From positions 4,833,531 through 4,897,530 of the forward strand of contig CACRXP010000002.1 of the NCBI GenBank assembly GCA_902702965.1: DNA of 64,000 bases, given 5' to 3'. Under the pieces are notes generated by a model, which saw only the letters and a program-made list of their open reading frames with translations, had not been told where the DNA came from and ran no database searches. Numbering within the stretch: position 1 is the stretch's first letter; each line of letters starts with the position of its first letter. Source of the stretch: Spirometra erinaceieuropaei (lineage: Eukaryota > Platyhelminthes > Cestoda > Diphyllobothriidea > Diphyllobothriidae). A program made the position numbers and the translations under genes. Positions 1 to 10,329 of the stretch are shown here, in pieces.

Positions 1-160
1 TTCACAGAGCACAGATGATTTTTGAGACAAGGGTCGGCAACCATTTAAACAATCGCGGTCACACTAGATGACAACGTTATAAAGAACGGAGTTAAATACA
101 CCTTTCCAGTTTATTTAAAAGAGTGATATGTCGCCTGAGTAATTTTTCTTGCTCCTATAG

Positions 161-230
161 GCGTCAAATGGGCATGCAATTCATTTTCAGAACTTGTTTA
201 AGCATTATTTGTGAACATTTTGAAGACTAG
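161..230 (+). CDS. possible 3' terminal exon of a gene entering from the left (weak)
   Basis: A pyrimidine-rich tract ending in TTGCTCCTATAG (149-160) looks like a good splice acceptor. One frame after it (one base, then codons from 162) stays open for 22 codons and ends in TAG at 228-230. A second frame is also open for 17 codons, so the frame is not certain. No polyadenylation signal follows closely and the upstream exons would lie outside the window. Open runs of this length arise often by chance, so this is only a pointer. Confidence 0.12.
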
Positions 231-751
231 TCTTCCTAAAATCAAACTGGCAGTCAGTAAGAGAGTCTAGTAGCGAAAGGATCCGTTTGCAATACTGCAT
301 CCCAGCCCAAGTGTCGCAAGAAATTCCAAAAGTTCATTATTGTTTTATTTGTTTAAAAATTCGCTCTCTGTTGCTGATGTTGCACTCGGGCTTGGACGCG
401 TATATTCAACTGACCAGTCAGTATATATGCGTGTCCGCGGACGCATGTGTGGTTGATTAGCCAAGTCCCAAGGCGCCGGGAATGCTTAACAGGGGCGTTG
501 TTGATTGCGATTTTTAATTAGTGCACTCGACAAAGGTGTGCTACGTTGGGCTGCTTCGGGTTTTATCGTTTGCGACACACTGGCCTGCAGAAATCGCCAG
601 TAGACTAAGTAAAGCAGCCAGAACTGGAGTCATAGGCCATTAACCAAAGTTAGCGTGGGAGTTTTCGCCACGTAGGAAGACCGTCACGGCGTCGATTCGA
701 TAGTATGTAACACGGTGGAGAACGTGATTATACTGAGTCTGAAATTGCAGG

Positions 752-1013
752 ATGGTAATTCGAAGCAAACCATCAGCGAATCAACTGTAAGTCATGGGGA
801 AGAATAAATCCGATCAGAACAGAGTTATTGAAAGAAAAATGAAATAAAAAAGCGTTGGAATTACCGCTAGATACACATGTGTTTTTTTACAGACTGAACT
901 TTTTTTGCGGAAGTCTTCCTTCTGCCAGCGCTATTAAGCAATGCGAAAATAACGTTTTTGGTATCATTATAAAATGCCCTTTTCCATCATGCATAGTTGC
1001 TGGGACATTTTGA
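752..1013 (+). CDS. candidate two-exon small protein of 51 residues
   Basis: An ATG at 752 opens a short frame with an in-frame stop a few codons upstream. The frame reaches a consensus donor (GTAAGT at 787). A strong acceptor, GTTTTTTTACAG, ends at 892. Joining 752-786 to 893-1013 keeps the frame and gives a 51-residue product ending in TGA at 1011-1013. It has four cysteines, all in the second exon, and a leucine/phenylalanine-rich stretch near residues 12-20 that could be a weak signal peptide. The intron would be 106 bp. I recognise no family. The open length is small enough to be chance; the support is the pair of good splice sites and the matching phase. Confidence 0.18.
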
Positions 1014-1193
1014 ATGCACAGGTTTCGCAACTTACTTTTTTTCACCAAAGGCACATATGAAGGGAGAAAATAACTATTTTTTGCTTGATGCAAATACCTG
1101 AAAGTGGTACGCGAAACTCCTACTGCAGACTGGCCATCCACATTTGGCTATCATTTTGAAGTGCTCTAAGTCGTTGCACTGATTCTGTTTTAG

Positions 1194-1328
1194 GCCTGGT
1201 TGGACAGTTTCTATTTCAACAGTCTGTGACTAAGCAAAATGAATTAACCGACCCCTCCATACTACTGAAGGATTTGTTGTGGTGGAGCAAGAGGTCGGTA
1301 GGCGGCGAAAATAAACCCCTGCAATCAT
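1194..1328 (+). CDS. possible coding exon, 44 codons, terminal
   Basis: The acceptor-like GATTCTGTTTTAG ends at 1193. The frame starting two bases later is open to a TGA at about 1326-1328. The predicted peptide is mixed in composition, with the hydrophobic/glutamine-rich start LVGQFLFQQS and a lysine-rich end. An alternative donor (AG then GTCGGT) occurs inside it. A possible mini-exon at about 590-608 would match its phase, but that is speculation. No domain is recognised. An open frame of this size is not rare by chance in this AT-rich DNA. Confidence 0.15.
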
Positions 1329-1546
1329 GACTTTGGAAAATAATTTAGTCCTCGCTCAAGACCTCATACTAAACCAGTCTCAGTTGAATCGATTTTGGAT
1401 TTGCAATTAGCACAGTGTATGTGTTCACCTTCCAGCGATTGCAGTCGCCGAACTGCTGAGAGAGCAGTTGCAGATAGAAGCGAAAGGATGCGTTCCAGGA
1501 TGCAGTGCAGAAGGTGTAATCGCTGAGGCAAGAAGTTTATTGGCCC

Positions 1547-1578
1547 GACCTTTCGGATTCTCACTCGAACTCATCACC
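1547..1578 (-). ncRNA. decayed hammerhead-like motif, left arm
   Basis: Read on the minus strand, this has GGTGATGA where a hammerhead has CTGATGA. A hairpin GTTCGAGTGAGAATC follows, then CGAAAG and GTC. The first core base and the base after GAAA differ from the hammerhead core, and stem II is imperfect, so it is probably inactive. It is recognisable only through the better copies at 8292 and 36029. Confidence 0.35.
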
Positions 1579-1965
1579 GGAGATGTTCACAGGTAAGGAT
1601 AGTGGAGGCACAAGGATTGCAGTAGGTGTCGGACAGAGTGGCCGTGCAACCGCATGTCCACTCTGCTCAACATCATCCGCGTACATCGATGCGGATGGGG
1701 TGGGGGTCGTCGTCGGAATTATCGATCGCCGGCCAAAGGACCATGACATAACAACTTGCAGCTTGCGGCCTTGTCAAGCACAAAGGTATGAGCCGCTAAG
1801 AATATCAAAATCACGGCCGGCAAAGAATCAGCTGCGAAATAACAGGCAATCCTCACGTCATATGCGACCCCAGCGGCTTATTAGAGTAGGCCTGGGGTTG
1901 TATTTTCATTGTGTCGTATGAATACCGCGTTCCTCATGTTTCGGTGGCCCTTGTCTGCCACTGTT

Positions 1966-1999
1966 CCGATGATGGATTCGAGTGAGAATCCGAAAGGCC
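1966..1999 (+). ncRNA. decayed hammerhead-like motif, right arm
   Basis: The core is CCGATGA rather than CTGATGA. Stem II is a perfect 6-bp hairpin (GGATTC / GAATCC at 1974-1991) with loop GAGTGA, followed by GAAAG and GCC where intact copies have GAAAC and GTC. The hairpin is kept but three core positions are changed, so self-cleavage is unlikely. Confidence 0.4.
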
Positions 2000-2060
2000 A
2001 GGCTGCTGAACTTCTTTCTTAGAAGATCGCATCTCCTCGTAAGTGAGGAATGTGGTAATG

Positions 2061-2750
2061 TTTCATGTCAACTCTGGAAGTAATTTGTTACTTTTGCGGC
2101 AGGATAGAATTAATTATATACCAAATAGTATGTAGACAGAGAAGTACCGACGAAGACAGCGGAGACTGATGGCCAATTCTGGCTTATTGGCCTTCGCCAA
2201 TCAGACCCACACAATGGCAGCTTTGCAGAACCTGTGATTCGAACCCGGATTCCTTGTCTTTATCACTACTTATCATATGGTTTCATGATTTGTTGCTATT
2301 CAACTGCCTCAAGAGCTCCATATTTAACCCCACATTAAAATGGGCCGGGTATGTTCTGTGACGTGGCCGCCGAACATGGTTCCAATGTAGATTAAATATG
2401 ATATTTTGTACTAATAAATCCTAACAATTAGACCAAGTAAGTTGCTCTTACAGAAGGTGCATTACGAGCCTGTTACGTCGGGAGTCTAATGTTAGACTTA
2501 AACTCCGTTCTCCATGCCACACACAAATGAACCCGGCTCCCACCTACAGGGAGCCTGAAACGGATAACTTAATATTTTATTCGAATCCAACAGTTCACCA
2601 TTCCACTAAACACAGGGCTCACCAGTCCGCCACAGTTTTCTTTTCCATTGTCTTTTCAAATCTCGTATTGGCCGTCCACTTTGCGCGTACTAGTCGGCAA
2701 GGCGTTGACATATTTATCAGATCTCAAATATAGATACAATTAGATAGTTC
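2061..2750. other. spacer with a tRNA-like pol III B-box on the minus strand
   Basis: No coding gene is supported. On the minus strand, 2236-2245 reads GGTTCGAATC, a perfect match to the tRNA B-box. About 60 bp before it (in that orientation) is a weak A-box-like TTGAGGCAGTTG. After it comes a hairpin around ATTGGCGAAGGCCAAT (about 2185-2200). This may be a worn tRNA-derived SINE, but a B-box alone is weak evidence. Confidence 0.3.
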
Positions 2751-3423
2751 GTGAAACGCTAATCGAAATTCTGAAATGCGTTTTCGTCCCGAAAACAATA
2801 CCTAGGGAGGGTTTTAAAATTAACCGTCGAGTAGCATAATTCTATAAATATTCAGTTTCTGCGAGAGGTCGACTCTCGAGCGAAACTCTGTTGGGCCGCA
2901 TGCAGAAATCACATTGTACAAAATGACTACTTAAGTAGCATGCACTTTCCTCATTGATTTTGAACGCCCTCAAAAATTCAAATATATTTCATGGGAAACA
3001 TGCATAAAAATATTTGTGCTTTTGATCATTCGGTAAGAAAAAACGTCTCCTTAAAATTTTATACTCGACCGAATGGTATAACTCGGTTTTAAAAAACCTT
3101 TCCAATTCTAATTTACCACTTTATAACCAACATCAGTGAATGCAAAGATGCGATGTTTTATAAACGGACATTTCACGGTATTTAAAAAAATGTTGTAATA
3201 AGATGCCTATGTGAAACCGAGTTCGTGCAACGTAAGTAGCCATTTGTAACAATCTTGTCTCTGTATGTGGCCCGAAATAAGTTCCCTCGAAGGCTGACAC
3301 CTCTAGAAAACTGAATTTGTGTAGAATTATGTAATTTTAAAACCCTACTTAAGTGGTCTTTTCGGGACGGAAACGCATTTCAGAATTTTGGTTATCATTT
3401 CTTGAGTTAGCACACCTACTGTA
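2751..3423 (+). mobile_element. TIR transposon family A, internally deleted copy 1
   Basis: The 5' arm has CTGAAATGCGTTTTCG and the 3' arm its complement CGAAAACGCATTTCAG-like sequence (3363-3383), ending GTTAGCACACCTACTGTA at 3423. The outermost 5' tip is lost or mutated. The copy is about 670 bp against about 990 bp for complete copies, so several hundred bases of the arms and centre are missing. No transposase frame is present. The flank of the coding candidate at 3775 begins only about 350 bp downstream. Confidence 0.75.
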
Positions 3424-3774
3424 CTCAGCCATCACAGCAAATGCCGACACAGCGCTTCTTACTTTCACCATCCTAGCCACAGCTGCAAGCACGCAACAGC
3501 CAGCATCGTACACATCTGTCTTGATTGAGCAACGCCCAATAAGTAGCCCTTCCGTCAAGTCACGCATCGTGGGCATTAGTAGTTTCCTCCTCAGTACACA
3601 TTGAAAACTGTAGTTTTACAAACATCCGGAAAATAATCGTTGAGAATGTACAAAATAAAACTAGGCCATGCCCAGAGCTGGGTATCCCAATTTCGATCTG
3701 CGTGTAATTTTTATCATTAAATGTTTATCCAGTTAACCGCAACTAGTATGTTCTCGCCTGCTTTCCTTAAACAG

Positions 3775-4278
3775 AAAGCGCGAATTGAACGGATAAACCG
3801 AAATGAGGCAACCGTGACTGGCGTGCACTCAGCAGCCTCCCACTCATCTGATTCTTTTTACGATTTCGGAGATGACGGAGGCGGTGGTGGCGACGTCTGT
3901 CCCTTAGAGCAAAAGTACGGCAGCGACGGGGAGGACAACGACTCCGAAGGGAGCAGAAATTGCGCTGACGCCGCGGCTCGGTTTCAACAGAAGAAGGCCA
4001 AAGAGGATGCGAGGCGGAGAGGAGACCAGGAAGCCTCACCGTCCGGGGAGAGCACGGGCCAAGCCGCCAGATCTGTTGCTGCTGGGGCGTTGATGAAGGA
4101 CAGACGGAAGAGCCGGGGTAGAAGTCGGGGGGAGAGTCTTGCGCGACGGAATCACAGTCCCCTACCGGCGGTAGACCACCGCGCGTTCATTGCCTCTCTC
4201 GCCTCGGCCCACGGATTGACTTCGCGAGTAAACCGTGCTCAGCTGATTCACCTCTTTCTCTGCCTCGAGAGGGTGGCT
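3775..4278 (+). CDS. best protein-coding candidate: internal exon of an unrecognised disordered, probably nuclear protein
   Basis: A strong acceptor (pyrimidine-rich, ending CTTAAACAG at 3774) and a consensus donor (GTAAGT at 4279) bound 168 codons with no stop, phase 0 at both ends. An unspliced reading would start at ATG 3721 and run to 4413. The segment is visibly richer in GC than its surroundings. Composition is that of a disordered protein: a serine/aspartate/glycine-rich start with a Gly5 run and an acidic GSDGEDNDSEGS stretch, then a lysine/arginine-rich middle (RFQQKKAKEDARRR and KDRRKSRGRSRG, nuclear-localisation-like). It ends in a hydrophobic, probably helical segment (AQLIHLFLCLERVA). 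I recognise no family. Possible next exons are at 4582 and 5111, with matching phase. Start exon and promoter are not identified. Confidence 0.45.
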
Positions 4279-4581
4279 GTAAGTCTCTCTTTCTCGGCCG
4301 TCACTCGCATGCTTCACTGTTGTTGCGGGTATTACACCACCGCCTCACACCTCCCATCCACCCACCATTTTCTGTGCGTTTACAGACTTCGTTTTAGCTT
4401 TTTTGACATCTAGAGCAGAGGATCTGCACGTGATGGCCGGATTATATGAGGACTAGCCGCGAGTTGAGCGTTCATATGCCATGCGTTTCCGAGATTAGGG
4501 CTTAATGCAGAAAGCAAGTTCCATTATTTGGCAAAGGTAAACTACCCAACAAATTAGTTTCTGAAATGCTCTTCTTCTTAG

Positions 4582-4617
4582 GTATGGGAAAAAGCTTTGT
4601 TTTTTCTTATGTCAACG
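4582..4617 (+). CDS. possible 12-codon exon continuing the 3775 gene
   Basis: Acceptor CTCTTCTTCTTAG ends at 4581, and a donor-like GTAAAG follows at 4618. In phase 0, matching the end of the 3775-4278 exon, it encodes VWEKALFFLMST, which would extend the amphipathic end of that exon. If the donor is not used the frame ends at TAG 4630-4632. A competing acceptor at 4385 (GTTTACAG) would instead give a stop after three codons. The choice cannot be settled without transcript data. Confidence 0.25.
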
Positions 4618-5110
4618 GTAAAGGAATTTTAGGTGCAAGGGAATGACAATTTTTTAGCCTAGTTGCTAAAAAATTGCGGTCTTTCTGACGAAGTCTAATA
4701 GGTTTGAAAGAAAAAATTAAAACAAAAAGTGATAAAAACAAAACATACAACAGACGTACTATACAAAGTTCTTGACCAAAGGATTTTTTAAAACTGGTAA
4801 GCAAAGAAATTTATGCAAAAACCATGCCTATCACTATGATCACCATAGAACATTGTTTCCTGTCAGCGAGTCAGGCCGTTGAATCGATGCTAATATTCAA
4901 AATATTAAAGAAGACACTATGACGGATCTTACTTCACTTTGCAGTGTTCCTCACAAAAATAATCCAAGATGTGTATAAACATGCAATTTCAGATCTTTTG
5001 CAATTTTGCATGAGAAACAGTTTAATACGAGATCGTACAGCCTCTGTAAAGACTCATTATGCATTATCGTAAGCGGATGTTAGCTTTTTAAAGAGGAAGG
5101 ACTTTTTTAG

Positions 5111-5365
5111 CGCAATTCCAAGAAACAGAATGGAAAGCAAAATACTTCTAGGTCGGATACTACCGGACCTCTCACTTTCATCTTCAATGAGCCACAATCC
5201 GGCCCCTGTGCAAATAACTCCCGTAATTCAAGTCATGACTGGCGTTTTATGCGTTTTTCTGTGGATTTGTCTGATAAATCCCGGTTTATTCCCTCAAAAT
5301 GGATACATCCAAAACTTTTTCAGGCTTCCCGCACACGCAGGCATATCTTCTTTGTTTTTTGCATT
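5111..5365 (+). CDS. possible third exon of the 3775 gene, 85 codons
   Basis: The acceptor GACTTTTTTAG ends at 5110. Phase 0 is then open for 85 codons up to a weak donor (GTATGC at 5366). Without that donor the frame stops at TGA about 5372. The peptide is hydrophilic (SKKQNGKQNTS, later HDWRFMRFSVDLSDKSRF) and mixed in composition, without low-complexity bias. A further acceptor TTATTTTTCACAG ends at 5409 and would lead in the same phase to a stop after six codons (TAA at 5428). The phase agrees with the two upstream exons, but no homology is recognised. Confidence 0.25.
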
Positions 5366-5439
5366 GTATGCAAATGATATATCAGTATAAGCGTACTTAT
5401 TTTTCACAGTCGCTTAAAACTGATAGTTAAAATGTGCCA

Positions 5440-6535
5440 AAAACGCCCTTAAATGTATTTGAACCCGCAGATCATGAAGTACAATCGGATCCTTTATCTA
5501 TTGTTAAGAGTTCCAAACCGAACGTTATGCATCTATTAATAAAAACATATAAATACACTTTTGATATTTCTACTAAGAGGAAGTTTGTTCTTTATATATT
5601 TAAAGGTCTTCCGGTCCTGGGTTGATGCATGATTGGTTGATACTAACAACTGAAAAAATATAGTGTTCTGCGTTCTTATTAGAGAAACAAGTAAAACATA
5701 GCGCACTTTTCGTCTCCTCCAGAAGGCCTGCATTTGGTAGAAAACTGTCTCGTCATTTAACCTTAAATTTTGAAGTTTAGAAACTTAAACGACGCGTATT
5801 CTCGAAGCATCTTTAACGACCTATCAAAATAGGTCTAAAGCGGAAGGTATAAGACCAATTTTCGGATGCTCCGAGCATAAATAATTAAACAAACACCTTC
5901 TTAGCTCTTAGAGACTGTGAGCTAGTGACCGACATAAACAACCTTTTTAAACACATTGTTGTTATTATGCCTTTGTTGTTCTAAGCTGAACAGAGGCTTA
6001 GCAGAGTAAGTTGAGTTTTGGTCGATTCATTAGAAAGTTTAAATTATTTGCATGGTTAGTGTACGGAAGGCGACCCATCAAATGCTTTTCTCGGAATTCT
6101 CTCTTAATTGGCCTAGTCTCCTCCTACCTACCGAACCATAATACCCTTAAACCCTAATCCTATGGGATTTCCGATCAAATATGTTCGAAGAACAAGCCGG
6201 CAGAGGAAGCACCTCAGTTGCTTTCAAAGGACATTTGAATATGGACTTGACTGACGGTGAACCGGCTGTAGTGTTATTTACATATCTGGCTTGCAGTAAA
6301 ACTGGTCAAGTGCGTAAAATGTTTAAGATCAAAATTGTTTTGAGAAGTTTAAATGAATTAATAATCCTATATATTGTATCAGAAGTTGCAAATATCACAG
6401 CGCTAAATACCCTCAAAGAAACCCGCTATAATACCGAACTTTAAAGACTTATTTTGATTTCATCGAACAGTCCAAGGACGTCAGGTTTGTCTGGGGAGGT
6501 TAGGTTCCACTGCGATATTTTGTTGCTAAGCAATG
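5440..6535. other. AT-rich spacer, nothing supported
   Basis: Short open frames only (for example 87 codons on the plus strand at 6181-6444). No splice-bounded coding segment, RNA gene or repeat arm is visible. Confidence 0.5.
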
Positions 6536-7523
6536 TACAGTAGGTAGCTAACTCATGAAATGTCCGCAAAAATTCCGAAATGCGTTTTCGTTTTGAAAAT
6601 ATTAATTAAGTAGGGTTGTACAATTCGTCAGCCTGCAACATAATATTTCAGTTGCCAAATGATGCCGGCTTTCGAACGAACTTCCTTCCGGTTGCATGTA
6701 AAAACTACACTCTGGACAAAATAACTATTTAATTAGCTTGAATTTTCCTCATTGATTCTTGATGCCTCTGAAAGTATAATTATATTTCATGGAAAACTTG
6801 TATAGCATATTCATTCTTCTGCTGTTTCGGTAGAAAACAACGTCTTCTTCCACCTTTATACTCACAGAAAGGACATAATTCGGTTTCTAAAAGTTTCTAA
6901 TTGTGCCACTTTTAAATACAGTGAAATGGCAGTTCCTAAATCGCCATGTCTTTGCATTTACCAATGTGGCTTAAAAAGTTAACAATATGGATCCAATCCA
7001 CTGTTAAATTTTATGAATTGTATGTGGTTCCCTTTTATTACCGTAGAGAAATTTGTGGTTTTTCGTATGCGGAAAAATCATGGCCTGTAGTTTTGAAACC
7101 CTGAATCCAAATGTAACGGTAGAGCGGGTTCAAAATTATTCGGGAATTGGAATTGTTTTTAAAAACCAAATTAGACCTTTCCTTTGGGTATAAAATTGGA
7201 AGAAAACATAATTTCCTACCGAAAGAGCAACAGAATAAATATTTTTTTGCATGTTTTCCACGAAGTATAATCGGACTTTTAGGGGCATCGAAAATCAATG
7301 AGAGAAATTCATGCTACTGAAGTAGTGGTTTTCTACAGAGTGTTGTTTTTGCATGCAGCCGGAAGGAAGTTTAGTCGAAAGCTGGCATCCTAAGATAACT
7401 GAAATATTATATGATTATGCTGCTTAATGATTAGTTTTACAACCCTGCTTAATTTATCTTTTCTAAATAAAAACACATTTCGGAATTTCGGTTGACATTT
7501 CATGAGTTAGCCCGCCTACTGTA
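6536..7523. mobile_element. TIR transposon family A, full-length copy 2
   Basis: It starts TACAGTAGGTAGCTAACTCA and ends with the complement, GAGTTAGCCCGCCTACTGTA (7504-7523). The inverted arms are about 390 bp each, so the element is largely one long hairpin with a centre of about 200 bp. The TA at each edge fits the TA target of Tc1/mariner elements, whose ends commonly begin CAGT. No transposase is encoded; the 86-codon minus-strand frame at 7038-7298 lies within the arms and centre and is not a gene. Confidence 0.88.
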
Positions 7524-8269
7524 CCTAGGTAGCCTCTTAAGAGACAGACTCTTGTAAAATGAACGACAGACTACTGAAACAAGCTAGGTTTGTAGGCCAC
7601 TTGCATTATTGGGTTATTTAGCATGGCTAGTCGGGATCCGAACCACGGATGAATCCTGTGGAAAATGTCATTATTCAAACGTAGTCAGGATAGAGAAGTG
7701 ACACAAAGTCCGTTTAATCATTCGAAGCTATTTGGTAGGCTGGTTTGTGGCATTTCGCAAAGGATGGTTTATTTTTCTAAGCCATAGAAGAAACGCAGTT
7801 CACTGCCTGGTTTGCTTTTTTAGAAGTCGAAACAAATTACAGTGGCATCCAAAAAGGCCCTTAATGCATCATCCCGGGTCCCAACAGCAAGTAATGCTAC
7901 CCGACCCCCCGCGTCCTCTAGCTATAAACACGCAAACTGCCTGCTTTATCCACCCTCTCCGGGACGGTTGGATTTACGCGTTAAACAAAATTCTCCAGCA
8001 GTAGTTTACCAGTATATACCGATTGTCAGCATATTAAAAGCAGAAGCTACAGCAGCAAACTGCGGGCAAATTCTGTGTCAGCGGGGGCTAGAACAATCCT
8101 TCTAGATCTATCCTCATGGGTTCAGCACGGCAACGTCTTCAGTCCTAAGTCAGCCAATCCAACAGTCGATCTAATATTGGGGAATCGTTGATTTTCCGAG
8201 GTCCCCTAGACACACACACACACAAGCACACACAAAGCAATTCATTTGACCCAACTGCAGCAAAATTGG
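7524..8269. other. spacer with a faint match to 63.1-63.25 kb
   Basis: Two overlapping open frames (7732-8004 and 7842-8105) have no recognised product. About 7950-8090 resembles 63140-63240 by eye, including AGCAGCAAACTGC against CGCTGCAAACTTC and TTCTCCAGCAGTAGT against TTCGCCAGTAGT. It may be an old dispersed repeat or a weakly conserved coding segment. Confidence 0.25.
8210..8235. repeat. (CA)n microsatellite
   Basis: An interrupted dinucleotide run with one G interruption, directly upstream of the hammerhead-bearing repeat. Confidence 0.9.
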
Positions 8270-8370
8270 CGTTCTCGATGGGATTCCATCTCTGATGATG
8301 GATTCGAGTGCGAATCCGAAACGTCAGGCCAATAAAGTCCTTGTTTTAGTGGTCGCATCTTCATCCCCTG
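8270..8370 (+). repeat. solitary hammerhead-bearing repeat (PLE pseudo-LTR fragment)
   Basis: This has the same order as the arms at 1500-2060: hairpin, CCGAAACGTC, CCAATAAA, CCTTG and GCATCTTCATCC. No partner arm or coding remnant is visible nearby, so it is probably a truncated insertion. Confidence 0.5.
8292..8325 (+). ncRNA. hammerhead ribozyme variant with stem III reduced
   Basis: The order is CTGATGA (8292-8298), then stem II as a perfect 7-bp hairpin (GGATTCG / CGAATCC, 8300-8317, loop AGTG), then GAAAC (8318-8322) and GTC (8323-8325). These are the conserved hammerhead core blocks in the right order. A normal stem III hairpin between GAAA and the cleavage-site GTC is absent. Small hammerhead variants with diminished stem III are known to be linked to Penelope-like retrotransposons and reported to cleave as dimers. 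Stem I here is only about 3 bp (TCT / AGG, with one G-U pair), so activity as a monomer is doubtful. Cleavage would be expected after the C at 8325. Confidence 0.6.
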
Positions 8371-10329
8371 GGGTTTAGTACTGCCTGCACTTTAACCGCC
8401 CGACCGTGGGCCCTGCGTTTGATCATATCTGAGTAAATTCCCCCCCCCATCCCAACCAAATGCAGCGTACGGAGTCCATCGAGACCTCCGAGGTCGACTG
8501 ATAATGCATATCAATCTAAACTATGGTCCTACCTTAGGAGAGTAATTTTGTTCACAGTGCCATAATCAACAAGTAGAATACAAGTTATTTTTAAAATACT
8601 GATTCGGTTTTGTTTTGCGTCAATTTACTTGGTTGAATCGATAATATCCTATTTAGTAGCCGCATCGGTTATGGGCGAGTTAGGGAGTTAATGTTAAATT
8701 CCCTATTACCACCGGTCCCATATGACAGGCGGCTGGGACTTGTCTAATGCAGGTGCGACTACGAAAAAAGATCCGACCTTGAAATCATTTGGTGGTTTAG
8801 GAAAAGGTAAATGTACACGTCGTAGACCTGAATGCGTAAGAATAGGTTTTCATATATCGAGGATGGTTGTAAAGAAGGCCATGTCTATGATAACAATAAC
8901 GGCAAGAATTGTGAATTGTTTTTGGCGTTATTGCAGCTACAAATCCACCAACCATGCTCCCAAATGTCCGCACCGCCTAATCCGCAGGCTTCGGTAGCCA
9001 TCACGTTGAAAAGACTGCATTTTCTATAGCCATACAGGCTCGTATTATTTCGCAAGCCTGCATATACCACAATTGCCTCCCGCGCTAAATAACACCAGAC
9101 AATATCAGTTGCAGCTTGTAAGCTGAAGTCTATTAATAGAACAAGTCCTTCTATAATATGGTCCCGACGGTCTAAAATATGGACTTTAAATCAAAAAGTA
9201 CACAATGTAGGATGGACCTGCCCAGGCCGAGAGACAAATAGGTCGCGTCGGACGCTCCATTAACGTTTTCAGGGGGAATGTACCAAACAATTCGACGTGC
9301 GTCTACCAGTATAAATTATGGACTGTTGCGTCTGAAAAGTAGCTACAAAGTAGCTGACAAATGTTTATGCCTTCTTTTCATGTTAATGTAATAGTATTTC
9401 TGTTGAAATTTAACGATATTTCTTGGCAAACTTCTTCGGGTATACCAGTTTGGCGTTTTATCAATAGAAACTGGAGATGCAATGGAGCTCTTTGGCCTGA
9501 AGACTGTTCGTAAATATTCCTTCATTTTGCAAAAAACGAGTCTTAATATTATTAACTGATGCAGTTCTTCAAACTGTTGGAACTTTTAAAGCCAGAACTT
9601 CGGGGTCGACACGCTCAGTTTTCCTTTAATTTACAAATAACGCAGGGAACGTTCCTTTCTACAAACTGATGGTTAAGGGGTGTTTAAGAGGCATAATTAG
9701 ATGAAGTTTTAGAAGCATTGGCATTTTTTTGGAATGTCCAAAAAGTACGACGAGAAGTTGGTATATTATGCACGCTGCGGAATTGAAAACAACTAGTCCT
9801 AAAATATTTACTTTGGGCGGAATTAAATATGCAAGCAGCTTCCCATGAATTTGCGCGTGCATATCTATTTCAAGAGCTACAAGGTTAAAGTTAAAAAATG
9901 GGAGGCACTGCGCCATTTTGAGTGGAGCATCTATTTTATGATTTTCAGATCCCCAGTGATGAGATAATCCTAAATGTCTACGTATATCGACAGATTTTTA
10001 GATAGTTGCTTAGTAGACAGAAGAACTCCTGATGTTTCGAGCTAGCATGTATTTTCGGGCCTTCGGGCAAAGGCGCTGTTTCTGCTGTGAACTATGTCCT
10101 TGCGTGTATGTTTGGCTTGGACGTCTTCCTATATCTCTTTGTTTTACGAATGATTATGCACAATCCCTAAGTAATGACCGACTATTATGTCATAAAACCA
10201 ATACCTAGACTGTATATTTGAGACAAACAGGCAAAGGCGAACATTCCTCTGATGAATGCTACCGCAGACAGGACTTAGAGTAATGAAATTATACTCACCT
10301 CCTTATTCTAAGTCAAAAGAGGAAATATT
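8371..10329. other. spacer, nothing supported
   Basis: Includes a C-run at about 8441-8449. Open frames of 60-91 codons overlap on both strands near 8722-9070 and show no splice pattern or family resemblance. Confidence 0.5.

Larger units (their letters stand above)
1..1499. other. left flank without a firmly supported gene
   Basis: Apart from the weak exon candidates at 161-230, 752-1013 and 1194-1328, I see no repeat arm, RNA gene or long coding frame here. The longest frame, on the minus strand at 887-1141 (84 codons), starts at GTG rather than ATG and has no other support. Confidence 0.5.
1500..2060. repeat. pair of degenerate inverted repeats carrying hammerhead-like motifs (PLE pseudo-LTR remnants)
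   Basis: The left arm (about 1500-1580, read on the minus strand) and the right arm (about 1966-2045, plus strand) are diverged inverted copies of one sequence. Both have the stem-loop GATTCGAGTGAGAATC or a close variant, then CGAAAGG, then a stretch like that at 8318-8370 (CCAATAAA or a decayed form, then CTTCTT, then a GCATCTCC-like end). The 380 bp between the arms has short open frames on both strands and an internal palindrome near 1630-1665. The arrangement copies, in decayed form, that at 35161-36139. Known PLEs often carry pseudo-LTRs in inverted orientation; assigning this pair to a PLE is inference. Confidence 0.45.

Noticed and set aside
1561..1749. Minus-strand frame with MYADDV, resembling the reverse transcriptase YxDD motif
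   Set aside because: No other reverse transcriptase motif surrounds it, the frame is 62 codons long and it overlaps a palindromic stretch. A four-residue match is expected by chance.
2028..2052. Acceptor CTTCTTTCTTAG followed closely by GTAAGT as a micro-exon
   Set aside because: The segment is only 16 bp and lies inside the arm of the hammerhead-bearing repeat.
7038..7298. Protein-coding frame of 86 codons (and similar frames at 10850, 51055, 51275, 51506, 61597)
   Set aside because: All lie in the inverted arms or centre of the TIR elements. They are not shared as intact frames between copies.
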